This document shows, in pieces, positions 37,524 through 43,034 of a DNA stretch of 43,034 nt; within the stretch, counting starts at the first letter, position 1, and the number at the start of each line of letters is the position of its first letter. The position numbers and the translations under genes are program-made. The notes under the pieces were generated by a model that saw nothing but the letters and a program-made list of their open reading frames with translations, had not been told where the DNA came from and did no database searches. Origin of the DNA: a virus; the IMG/VR virus record IMGVR_UViG_3300046824_000119, positions 1-43,034 of that record; one strand, given 5' to 3'.

Positions 37524-37744
37524 TTAGCAACAGGCGCTGGGCATACATGCGCTGGATCGAGCGGCTGACCAGGATATTCGTTCCTATCGGCTGGATCACC
37601 CTGGTCATCGACACGGCAAGTATCGCGCTCGCAGCCCTGCAAGGGCATTGGATCATCGCAGCGATTTTTTTTGCTCTGGCGCTGATCCTCCTGGCCGTCC
37701 TGCTCTGGCAACCGTCATGGATCAAGTGGAGAGATGACAAGTGA
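37520..37744 (+). CDS. Two-helix membrane protein (74 aa)
   Basis: GTG at 37520 overlaps the helicase stop. Basic start (SNRRWAYMRWIERLTR), two hydrophobic helices (FVPIGWITLVIDTASIALAA; WIIAAIFFALALILLAVLLW) and a short basic tail. Function unknown; it splits the duplicated helicase-end segment from its copy. Confidence 0.65.
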   Translation: MISNRRWAYMRWIERLTRIFVPIGWITLVIDTASIALAALQGHWIIAAIFFALALILLAVLLWQPSWIKWRDDK

Positions 37745-37812
37745 GTGACCTGATCGATGCAGAGGCATCGCGCTCGATCGACAAGGCGGCAGAACAGATC
37801 AAGGAGAGGTAG
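37741..37812 (+). CDS. Micro-ORF, duplicated helicase C-terminus (23 aa)
   Basis: GTG at 37741 overlaps the previous stop; product EASRSIDKAAEQIKER preceded by seven residues. It copies the helicase end (EASRSIDKAAEQLKERQ). The duplicated segment also carries the GGAGAGG that serves as SD for the gene at 37818. May be a remnant rather than a functional gene. Confidence 0.4.
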   Translation: MSDLIDAEASRSIDKAAEQIKER

Positions 37813-37817
37813 AGGGC

Positions 37818-38009
37818 ATGAGGTACGTACTGGACAGGGACGACGACGGTCACTGGTACCTGATCGCCGAGAGCGAGAAGGGTGCCTTCAATGAGTATGT
37901 CTACGCGGGCGGCGCGGAGCCTCCGTCGATGATCCGGCTGAGCGGGCACCCGAACAATGTCAGCTTCGAGGCTCCGCTGGAGTTCGGTAAGCCGATGATG
38001 GCGAAATGA
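37818..38009 (+). CDS. Small acidic protein (63 aa)
   Basis: ATG at 37818 after GAGAGGTAGAGGG. Starts MRYVLDRDDDGHWYLIAESE, a beta-hairpin pattern, then NEYVYAGGAEPPSMIRL. Overlaps the nuclease start (ATGA). No family recognised; possibly regulates the nuclease it is coupled to. Confidence 0.6.
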   Translation: MRYVLDRDDDGHWYLIAESEKGAFNEYVYAGGAEPPSMIRLSGHPNNVSFEAPLEFGKPMMAK

Positions 38010-38911
38010 ACGATCTCGACCTGGTCGACGATGCCGAGCCCGCCCCGCTGTACGGCCTGGATCAGGCCCTCGGCCGGTACCGCTTTCCGCCACCGCCCGG
38101 CGTGGATCGCCCCCGCGGCGCAACCTGGCGCCGCACCACCAACCTGGTGAAGGCGTTCAGCGACCAGTACAAGCTGCAGCTCTGGCTAGAGCGGATGACC
38201 CTGCTGGGCCTGCTGGCCAACGACGGCCTGCTGTTCGATGAGTTGGCCGCGTCCGGTATCGAGTACCTGCCGTCCGATGTGCAGGCCAAGGCGCTGCGCG
38301 ACTGGGCGGAGAAGGCGCGCAGTGCGGTCGGCGCGGACAAGGGCGCGCGTAAGGGGACGGCGCGGCACAACGTGCTGGAGCACTACATCTTCGCGGATGA
38401 GGTCATCGGCCACCGGCGGATGCAGGTGCAAATGCACGCGCTGATCGACTGCATGGACCGCAAGGATTTCGAGTTCATCCCGGGTACGCAGGAGAATTTC
38501 ATCTTGCACCCGGCCGCGGGCGGCGTGGTGGGCCGGCGCGACGCGCGTTTCCTGTGCCGGCGCACCGGTCAGGTGGGCACCATCGATCTGAAGACCCAGG
38601 AGCGCTTCTGGACTTACCAGGAGCACGCCGGCCAGCAGTGGATCTACGACACCGCGCCGTGGGTGTGGGAAGGGCCGCTGTCGGACGCGGGACGATGGGC
38701 GCCGCAGATGTGCGGCACGTACCTGGGCCGCCCGGGCGGGCCGTGCGAGGGCAAGCCTGCCGCCCTGCTGATTCACATGCCGAGCAAGGGCGGGCCGGTG
38801 GGGCTGCATGAGCTGGACCTGGAGTACGGGGCGCGTGTGGTCGAGGAGGCGGAGCGGATCGTGGCCTTGCGTACCGAGGGCACGCGAGTGGGCGGAATCT
38901 GCCCGGACTGA
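38006..38911 (+). CDS. PD-(D/E)XK nuclease (RecB/Cas4-like)
   Basis: 301 aa. Core motif: GRRDARFLCRRTGQVGTIDLKTQ, read as the Asp of motif II and the D-x-K of motif III (residues about 177-198), followed by a QxxxY-like stretch (YQEHAGQQWIY). ARHNVLEHYI upstream supplies a conserved His/Glu region. This is the layout of RecB-family exonucleases that phages use in recombination, usually beside an SSB or annealing protein, as here. The stop is 5 bases before the -35 box of the ncRNA. Confidence 0.75.
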   Translation: MNDLDLVDDAEPAPLYGLDQALGRYRFPPPPGVDRPRGATWRRTTNLVKAFSDQYKLQLWLERMTLLGLLANDGLLFDELAASGIEYLPSDVQAKALRDWAEKARSAVGADKGARKGTARHNVLEHYIFADEVIGHRRMQVQMHALIDCMDRKDFEFIPGTQENFILHPAAGGVVGRRDARFLCRRTGQVGTIDLKTQERFWTYQEHAGQQWIYDTAPWVWEGPLSDAGRWAPQMCGTYLGRPGGPCEGKPAALLIHMPSKGGPVGLHELDLEYGARVVEEAERIVALRTEGTRVGGICPD

Positions 38912-38915
38912 GGGC

Positions 38916-38945
38916 TTGACGGGCCGAGTATTGCAAGGCTATAGT
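38916..38945 (+). promoter_or_regulatory. Promoter of large structured RNA
   Basis: TTGACG (38916-38921), 18-base spacer, TATAGT (38940-38945). With the six-base spacing seen at the leaderless genes, transcription would start at A38952, the first base of the RNA's closing helix. One of the best sigma70-like promoters in the window. Confidence 0.75.
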
Positions 38946-39071
38946 TGATGTACCGGCGGAGGTCGAGCCTCCCGGGAGAGACAGGGATTCCATCCCGCTC
39001 CTGGGCAAGAGTGAGCGGATCGGTCTTGAGTGAAGATGTGACCGGCACGCGAGTCGCTCCGCCGGTTGCAA

Positions 39072-39143
39072 GCCCCGCAAGGCCGGAACTGTCAAGCGCC
39101 AACGTAGCGCTGTGATTGCCTGGTTCAAATCCAGGGCGGGGCA
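39072..39143 (+). ncRNA. tRNA-like module 1 inside large RNA
   Basis: 72 nt. Acceptor stem GCCCCGC/GCGGGGC (7 bp), T arm CCTGG-TTCAAAT-CCAGG with consensus T loop, and a perfect 5-bp stem AGCGC/GCGCT in the anticodon place. But the anticodon loop is CAACGTA (A, not T, at position 33), the D arm has at most three pairs, and no CCA is coded. Not a normal tRNA. Confidence 0.65.
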
Positions 39144-39498
39144 CGGAATACGGAGTGGACGCCTAACCAGCCGAAGGTCCGGGCAACAGATCGGCTCACC
39201 AGGTGGTGCCTGAGCAAACAGGGCGGTTGGTCCCGTCAATGTGCGAGGGGCATGTGCGGGGATCGTTACCCCGTCCGATCGCGTAGGAAAGCGCATGTGG
39301 GTGTAAGCGGGGAAGCCGGCCGGATGAACCGCAACGGGTGCGCAGGCACGGATACGAGGATGAGACCGTGTGAAAGGCGAGAAGGGCGGCCGCAGATCGT
39401 GGCTGTCACGACTCGCGACGAGGGGCGGCGCGGGCGAGAGCCACAACCGTATTGGACCCGCTGCAAACGCATGACGCGGCATGGGCCGCCCCTCACCT

Positions 39499-39565
39499 TC
39501 CCCGCAGAGGGTTATCCGGCACCTGGTCGGGAGCCGGGTACGTGGTTCGAATCCACGGCGGGGAG
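39499..39565 (+). ncRNA. tRNA-like module 2 inside large RNA
   Basis: 67 nt. Acceptor stem TCCCCGC/GCGGGGA (7 bp) and T arm CGTGG-TTCGAAT-CCACG, both perfect. Between them a 6-bp stem (39521-39526/39534-39539, one G-U) with a 7-nt loop TCGGGAG lacking T33; no D arm of normal shape. Same partial preservation as module 1. Confidence 0.6.
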
Positions 39566-39735
39566 CGTGAGCCGCAGACGAACCCGCAAGGGTTGCGGCT
39601 ACAGACCGGGCGTTCCGTCGGCACTCCGGTCGCGTGTAAGAAGTGGTCGCGGGACGGGATGAGACCACCACGAGGGGCTAGGGATGAGGCCCCTCATCCA
39701 ACAACAAGATCAAGTCCAAGCAGAACAGGAAGAAC

Positions 39736-40278
39736 ATGACCGACAGCACCGAAATCCTGGATCTCGTCGATGACAGCCAGGAGGTCTTCCCGACCAAGGA
39801 CGACATGAAGGACCGTCTCGTTCTGGTGTGGGTGACCGGCAAGACCGGCACGCGCAAGTCGGACGCCACCCAGAAGTCCTACACGTGGGTGGAGACGACC
39901 ACGATGGTGGTCGACGACGGCCCCAACTGGACCGGCACGGTGTTCGACCCCGACGCGCAGACGTCGCGGGAGATCCGCATCCCCTCGGTGGCCGAGAACG
40001 GCCCGACGATCCTGGAGAACTTCCAGTTCTCCTTCGGCGGCATGGTGAGCCGGCTCCAGCAGCGCATCGGCCCGGACGGCAAGCCGAAGACCTTCAAGCC
40101 CTTGTTCGGCCGGATCAACTCGCGCCCGAACAAGACCAAGGGTATGGCCCCCTCCTGGTCGGTGGCCACGCCGACGGCCGAAGAGCACCAGGCGTACGCG
40201 CCGTTCGCCGCGCAGATTCGGGAGATCTCCGCCCGGATGGAGAAGGCGTCCGCGGTGGTCGACGAGTTCGACGAGTAG
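39736..40278 (+). CDS. Single-stranded DNA-binding-like protein
   Basis: 180 aa, ATG with AGGAAG upstream. Strands in the first 110 residues (RLVLVWVTGK, KSYTWVETTTMVV, WTGTVFDP) suggest an OB-like fold, followed by a positively charged segment (FGRINSRPNKTKG) and a C-terminal helix ending in VVDEFDE, an acidic tip like those SSBs use to bind partners. Conserved actinophage proteins of this kind accompany RecB-like nucleases. Assignment is by pattern and context. Confidence 0.6.
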   Translation: MTDSTEILDLVDDSQEVFPTKDDMKDRLVLVWVTGKTGTRKSDATQKSYTWVETTTMVVDDGPNWTGTVFDPDAQTSREIRIPSVAENGPTILENFQFSFGGMVSRLQQRIGPDGKPKTFKPLFGRINSRPNKTKGMAPSWSVATPTAEEHQAYAPFAAQIREISARMEKASAVVDEFDE

Positions 40279-40294
40279 ATCTCTGACTCTCCAG

Positions 40295-40546
40295 ATGGAT
40301 CCGGGCAGTCAGGAAATGGAGGCCACCTCTTCGCTGGGGGTGGCCTCCTCCGTCTATGCGATCAAGCTCCGGCCGTGCGGCGCCTGCGCTGCGCTGGTGC
40401 CCGCAGACGCGGGCTGCGGGCACTGGTCCCCGGGGGTGACCGAGAAGCCCGCCACGATCAGGCAGCGCGCTCTACTGGCCCGGCGCCGCGCGGAGCTCGA
40501 GGCGATACGGGAATTTCGCAGGATGATGACGAGAGAGGCGACATGA
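40295..40546 (+). CDS. Small Cys-containing protein, start uncertain (83 aa or less)
   Basis: The C-terminal 60 residues look coding: KLRPCGACAALVPADAGCGH (possible zinc site) then a basic helix (IRQRALLARRRAELEAIREF). The start is unclear: ATG 40295, ATG 40316 and GTG 40340 are in frame, none with a good SD, and a perfect terminator hairpin (40318-40348) overlaps the first two. The stop overlaps the next ATG. Confidence 0.5.
   Translation: MDPGSQEMEATSSLGVASSVYAIKLRPCGACAALVPADAGCGHWSPGVTEKPATIRQRALLARRRAELEAIREFRRMMTREAT
40318..40348 (+). terminator. Terminator after SSB-like gene
   Basis: Perfect 10-bp stem GGAGGCCACC/GGTGGCCTCC (40318-40327 with 40339-40348), 11-nt loop, 40 bases after the SSB-like stop, followed by TCCGTCT. 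Confidence 0.75.
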
Positions 40547-40815
40547 AGACGATCCCGCACGAGATCAAGGTCAGCGTGGACGAGGACGCCGTAGCACGGG
40601 CCGCGGCCACCATCCGCGAGGCCGGCAAGCAGTTGCACGAGACGCTGGGCAGGCTCGAGGGCTACGCGGTGGAGCCGTGGGAGATCTACAGCCCGGTGCA
40701 CGAGTGCACGCTGACCGCCTACCTGGACGATTACAACCAGATCCGGCACGTCAAGCCGGAAGTCAACGTGCCGGAATCATGGCGCAAGATTTACGTCCAG
40801 AAGAAGCTGCCGTGA
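40543..40815 (+). CDS. Unknown protein (90 aa)
   Basis: ATG at 40543 with GAGAGAGG upstream. N-terminal strand and helix (EIKVSVDEDAVARAAATIRE, AGKQLHETLGRLEG) and an aromatic C-terminus (WRKIYVQKKLP). No family recognised. Its stop overlaps the papain-fold hydrolase start, so the two are co-translated. Confidence 0.65.
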   Translation: MKTIPHEIKVSVDEDAVARAAATIREAGKQLHETLGRLEGYAVEPWEIYSPVHECTLTAYLDDYNQIRHVKPEVNVPESWRKIYVQKKLP

Positions 40816-41483
40816 GCGAGCTCGCGGACCTGAGGCCGGGTGATCTTGGCTTTGGTCCGATTCATGGCGGCGCCGGCCTACTGGTGTCCGCCGGCCAGTT
40901 ACTGCTGGGCGAGGGGTTCCGGGTGGGCGACCTGGACATCCGGCACGTGTTCGTAGTGGTGGAATCGCTGCTGACAACCGGTCCCGCCATGAAGGTTGTC
41001 GAGGCCATGCCCGGTGGGGCGCGTGAAGCGTGGGTGGGCGCCGATCGCTGGACTGATCAGTACGCCTACATCCGGCTTCCCGAGGACTACCCCGGCCAGG
41101 CAGACGACGCCACGGCGATCGCCCGCGCGATGATCGGGACGCCGTATTCGTTCGCGTCGTACGCGGCACTGGCCGCGTGGCGCCTGGGGATGAAGACGCC
41201 GAAGCTCGAGCGCTGGATCGATCGGCGCCGCAACGATGGACTCGGCATCCAAGACCCTGAGGTTCGTGCGCGAATCATCGCCAACTACAAGCAGCAAGGT
41301 ATCGGTGCTGCTGTTGGACTTCCCCGCGAGGCCATCTGTTCCGTGCTCGCGGATCAGGCGTGGTCGCTGACCGGCAAGAAGATCATGGAGGGCGTGGCGC
41401 ACCAGTGCGTGACGCCGGGCGCGCTGGCGGGCCGGTTGCTGGCCATGGACGGCGCGCACTGGATGTGGCCGGGGAGGGGCTGA
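40812..41483 (+). CDS. NlpC/P60- or YiiX-like papain-fold hydrolase
   Basis: 223 aa, GTG start overlapping the previous stop. LRPGDLGFGPIHGG at the start, a His in IRHVFVVVESLL, YIRLPEDY, ARAMIGTPYSFASYAALAAW and a Cys in REAICSVLADQAWSLTG follow the order of circularly permuted papain-fold amidases (GDL...H...C). Such enzymes cut amide bonds in peptidoglycan or lipids. It lies with early/replication genes, not in the lysis cassette, and has no signal peptide, so an intracellular role is likelier than lysis. Family call is moderately sure. Confidence 0.6.
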   Translation: MSELADLRPGDLGFGPIHGGAGLLVSAGQLLLGEGFRVGDLDIRHVFVVVESLLTTGPAMKVVEAMPGGAREAWVGADRWTDQYAYIRLPEDYPGQADDATAIARAMIGTPYSFASYAALAAWRLGMKTPKLERWIDRRRNDGLGIQDPEVRARIIANYKQQGIGAAVGLPREAICSVLADQAWSLTGKKIMEGVAHQCVTPGALAGRLLAMDGAHWMWPGRG

Positions 41484-41484
41484 G

Positions 41485-41709
41485 ATGGAGAACGTGTCCG
41501 TGACCGCGTGGTTCCTGATCGTCCTGGGCGTGGCCACGCTGGCGGGCATCGTGGCGTACCTGCTGCCCGTGCGTCGGCTCAACGATCCGCATCTGTACGT
41601 GACGGATGAGGCGGAGACGGAGCACGAGCACGAGGGCAGGCACCGCAATTCGGAGGACGGGCCTACTACCCGTCTCGACGATTACCGGCGTGGCCATCCT
41701 CGAGCATGA
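41485..41709 (+). CDS. Single-pass membrane protein (74 aa)
   Basis: ATG directly after the hydrolase stop. One N-terminal membrane helix (WFLIVLGVATLAGIVAYLL), then a cytoplasmic tail rich in Glu, His and Asp (EAETEHEHEG). May form a unit with the hydrolase before it. Followed by a strong terminator. Confidence 0.65.
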   Translation: MENVSVTAWFLIVLGVATLAGIVAYLLPVRRLNDPHLYVTDEAETEHEHEGRHRNSEDGPTTRLDDYRRGHPRA

Positions 41710-41719
41710 TCACAGTAGC

Positions 41720-41752
41720 AAGCCCCGGCGCCCTTCTCCTGCGCCGGGGCTT
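41720..41752 (+). terminator. Terminator of rightward operon
   Basis: 12-bp perfect stem AAGCCCCGGCGC/GCGCCGGGGCTT (41720-41731 with 41741-41752), 9-nt loop. Confidence 0.85.
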
Positions 41753-41768
41753 CTGCGCGTCCAGGGTA

Positions 41769-41797
41769 TTGCATGGACCGTATGGGCTTGCTATACT
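41769..41797 (+). promoter_or_regulatory. Promoter of plasmid-like operon, leaderless
   Basis: TTGCAT (41769-41774), 17 bases, TGC plus TATACT (41792-41797), then six bases to ATG 41804. Predicted start of transcription is the A of ATG. Confidence 0.8.
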
Positions 41798-41803
41798 GGT
41801 GTC

Positions 41804-41989
41804 ATGGAGATCAAGGTGAGCGACGACAAGAAGCCGATGACCGGCACGTGGTACCGCAGCACCAGCGACCCGAACGTCCTGTGCAAGGTCACCCGCATCC
41901 ACAAGAGCAACGCGCACGTGGTCATGACCGGCGGCGTGCACGGTGACTACACCTTCGCCGAGTTCGCGGACTCCTGGGAGCTGAGCTGA
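41804..41989 (+). CDS. Small protein, leaderless (61 aa)
   Basis: ATG fixed by the promoter six bases upstream. Beta-rich (GTWYRSTSDPNVLCKVTRIH, HVVMTGGVHGDYTF) with one Cys, like a small SH3-type barrel. No family recognised. First gene of the operon that ends at 563 across the join. Confidence 0.65.
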   Translation: MEIKVSDDKKPMTGTWYRSTSDPNVLCKVTRIHKSNAHVVMTGGVHGDYTFAEFADSWELS

Positions 41990-41990
41990 C

Positions 41991-42200
41991 ATGGCGCGCC
42001 TGGTGCTGATCGGCGACGTCGCCGAGGTGGAGCTGACCGTGGACGACGAGGACGGCCAGGTGATCGCCACCTGCGTCAAGCATCCGAGCGACGCTCCCTG
42101 GCGAGTTACCAGCGCCTGCGGATGGACCGAGCGATACGACGACATGCGTGACGCGACCGAGTATGCCGCGGACCACGCGGACGGAACGAGGCAGGAATGA
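41991..42200 (+). CDS. Small acidic protein (69 aa)
   Basis: ATG one base after the previous stop. Beta start (LVLIGDVAEVELTVDDEDGQ), two Cys (ATCVKH, SACGW) and a helical acidic end. Overlaps the next ATG. Unknown. Confidence 0.6.
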   Translation: MARLVLIGDVAEVELTVDDEDGQVIATCVKHPSDAPWRVTSACGWTERYDDMRDATEYAADHADGTRQE

Positions 42201-42292
42201 CCAGGATCAACTGGTGGGCGGTCGCGCAGCTTGCCGTGCTGACCGCAGTCGTCACGGCCTTGCTCGTATGGGCGGAGATGAGTGTGCTGTGA
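42197..42292 (+). CDS. Tiny membrane peptide (31 aa)
   Basis: ATG at 42197 (SD AGGCAGGA region) overlapping the previous stop. One membrane helix (VAQLAVLTAVVTALLVW). Its stop overlaps the GTG of the DUF2637 gene, so it may mainly couple translation. Confidence 0.55.
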   Translation: MTRINWWAVAQLAVLTAVVTALLVWAEMSVL

Positions 42293-43034
42293 CCAAGCTG
42301 GGCAGACTCTGGACCGGCGCCGTCGCCTACGTCTCCCTGTTGGTGGGCGCCGGCTTGTCCGTGGCCGGCAACCTCGCGGACACCTATCGCACGCGTGGCG
42401 CGGACATCGACAACCTGGACAAGGTGATGGCCGCGGGCTGGCCCATTCTGGTGCTGCTGGCCATCGAGATGTTCGTCAGCCCGCGCTGGTCACCCGCGCG
42501 GATGTTCCAGGCGTGGCGGTGGATCGGCTGCCTCGCCGTCGGCGGCATGGCCATGGTGGTCTCCTGGACGCACCTGCATGACCTGATGGCCAGCCGCGGG
42601 CAGCTCTACGTCGTGTCCGTACTCGGCCCGCTGGCCATCGACGGCATGGCCATCATGGCCACCGGCCTGATCCTGTCCACGCGTGTCCGCCGCGGACAGG
42701 TCCGTATGGTCACGCTCGCTCCGGACGCGGGCACGGTCATGACCAAGGTGGCCGGCCCAATCGCGGACATCGCTCCCCCCTGGATGTCCGCGGACATGTC
42801 CGGCCACACCGCGGACACGCGTGGACGATGGGAGATGACCGCGGACACGGTACGGCCATGGCCGCGTCCGGACACACTCGACGGCCGGGCGCCCATGTCC
42901 GCGGACACGGAGCCTGTCCGCGGACATGGGCGCTGGTCCGATCTGGTGGCCACGCCGGACACGGACGCCATGACCGGACAGACGGACGTGACCGACTGGG
43001 CGGACGGACATGACCGCGCCATTCGCGACCTCGG
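42289..43034 (+). CDS. DUF2637-type membrane protein, N-terminal part (continues at base 1)
   Basis: GTG at 42289 overlaps the previous stop. Four membrane helices are visible: about residues 10-28 (AVAYVSLLVGAGLSVAGNLA), 47-63 (GWPILVLLAIEMFVS), 76-92 (WIGCLAVGGMAMVVSW) and 107-127 (VVSVLGPLAIDGMAIMATGL). This arrangement is that of DUF2637 proteins, found on actinomycete plasmids and integrative elements beside TraB/FtsK-type genes. A long Asp/Thr-rich linker full of TGTCC/GGACA words follows, and the frame continues in the left end to a C-terminal helix-turn-helix. Complete length about 344 aa. Confidence 0.8.
   Translation, partial: MTKLGRLWTGAVAYVSLLVGAGLSVAGNLADTYRTRGADIDNLDKVMAAGWPILVLLAIEMFVSPRWSPARMFQAWRWIGCLAVGGMAMVVSWTHLHDLMASRGQLYVVSVLGPLAIDGMAIMATGLILSTRVRRGQVRMVTLAPDAGTVMTKVAGPIADIAPPWMSADMSGHTADTRGRWEMTADTVRPWPRPDTLDGRAPMSADTEPVRGHGRWSDLVATPDTDAMTGQTDVTDWADGHDRAIRDL
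42904..43034. repeat. Right copy of terminal overlap
   Basis: Matches 1-131 with two differences (42906 and 42908). Lies inside the DUF2637 gene. Confidence 0.9.

Larger units (their letters stand above)
38952..39699 (+). ncRNA. Large ornate non-coding RNA (candidate)
   Basis: No credible protein in about 820 bases, on either strand. Helices that can be read directly: 38952-38960/39058-39066 (9 bp); 38971-38978/38998-39005 (8, one G-U) with 38984-38988/38992-38996 inside; 39021-39025/39040-39044; 39169-39174/39191-39196; 39251-39257/39291-39297 (7) around 39257-39261/39269-39273; 39346-39351/39366-39371; 39397-39401/39407-39411; 39420-39429/39485-39494 (10, perfect); 39570-39576/39594-39600 around a GCAA tetraloop; 39605-39609/39626-39630; 39643-39648/39663-39668; 39672-39678/39689-39695. 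Two tRNA-like modules are embedded. 39657-39663 can also pair with 39693-39699 (pseudoknot or switch). Size and style recall GOLLD/ROOL RNAs, which occur in phages near tRNAs; membership not shown. Confidence 0.65.

Noticed and set aside
39072-39143. Ordinary tRNA gene
   Set aside because: Acceptor and T arm fit, but the D arm and the T33 of the anticodon loop are missing, so it is listed as tRNA-like.
38499-39671. Long minus-strand open frame (390 codons) across the nuclease gene end and the ncRNA region
   Set aside because: It is antisense to a clear nuclease gene, very Arg/Pro-rich, and crosses the helices of the RNA region; typical of chance open frames in GC-rich DNA.
1-43034. Integrase, excisionase or attP site
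   Set aside because: No tyrosine or serine recombinase motif (R..H..R..Y pattern or resolvase domain) was found, and the tRNA-like pieces are not beside any such gene.
1-43034. CRISPR array, insertion sequence or transposase
   Set aside because: No regularly spaced repeats with unique spacers and no transposase or IS-end repeats were seen. The iterons at 28.6-28.9 kb are irregular and in both orientations.

Overview
This window is an almost complete genome of a tailed bacteriophage (siphovirus-type gene set) of a high-GC actinomycete. Evidence for that host type is the GC-rich sequence, frequent GTG starts, very short SD-less leaders, and gene families typical of Streptomyces/Micromonospora-type phages. 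The first 131 bases recur at the right end (126 identical, 2 differences in the outer 5). One reading frame runs off the right end and continues in frame at the left end, so the contig is a closed circle (or circularly permuted map) of about 42,903 bp. No integrase, Cre-like recombinase, CRISPR array, IS or canonical tRNA gene was seen.

Layout. (1) About 0-3.7 kb plus the last 1.2 kb: a plasmid-like block. It holds a DUF2637-type four-helix membrane protein with a C-terminal helix-turn-helix (split by the contig ends), an FtsK/SpoIIIE-type membrane translocase, a GIY-YIG-like membrane protein and small membrane proteins. Its control region has two inverted repeats, and TGTCC/GGACA words are very dense in two of its genes. 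(2) 3.7-5.7 kb, minus: lysis genes (holin-like membrane proteins, GH25-like lysozyme). (3) 5.7-24.3 kb, minus: virion genes from terminase through portal, MuF-ClpP fusion, HK97-type capsid, connectors, tail tube, frameshifted tail chaperone, tape measure and LamG-bearing tail protein. An antisense HNH endonuclease interrupts the tail genes. (4) 24.4-28.6 kb, minus: a secreted protein, tiny membrane proteins, small terminase, an endonuclease VII-like protein and a DNA-binding protein. (5) 28.6-28.9 kb: an iteron- and palindrome-rich, AT-richer stretch that looks like a replication origin. (6) 28.9-33.7 kb, minus: primase-polymerase/helicase, zinc protein and RecD-like helicase. (7) 33.7-41.7 kb, plus: small genes, SF2 helicase, PD-(D/E)XK nuclease, a large structured non-coding RNA region, SSB-like protein and a papain-fold hydrolase.

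The most interesting object is the ~750 nt non-coding region at 38952-39700. A sigma70-like promoter places its predicted first base exactly at the start of a 9-bp closing helix. The region holds at least ten helices, a GCAA tetraloop, a possible pseudoknot and two tRNA-like modules with intact acceptor stem and T arm but degenerate D and anticodon parts. It resembles in style the giant ornate phage RNAs (GOLLD/ROOL class), but family membership cannot be shown here.

Regulation looks unusual: at seven gene starts a TATAnT-like -10 box lies exactly six bases before the ATG, which predicts leaderless mRNAs. The same six-base geometry predicts the ncRNA start.
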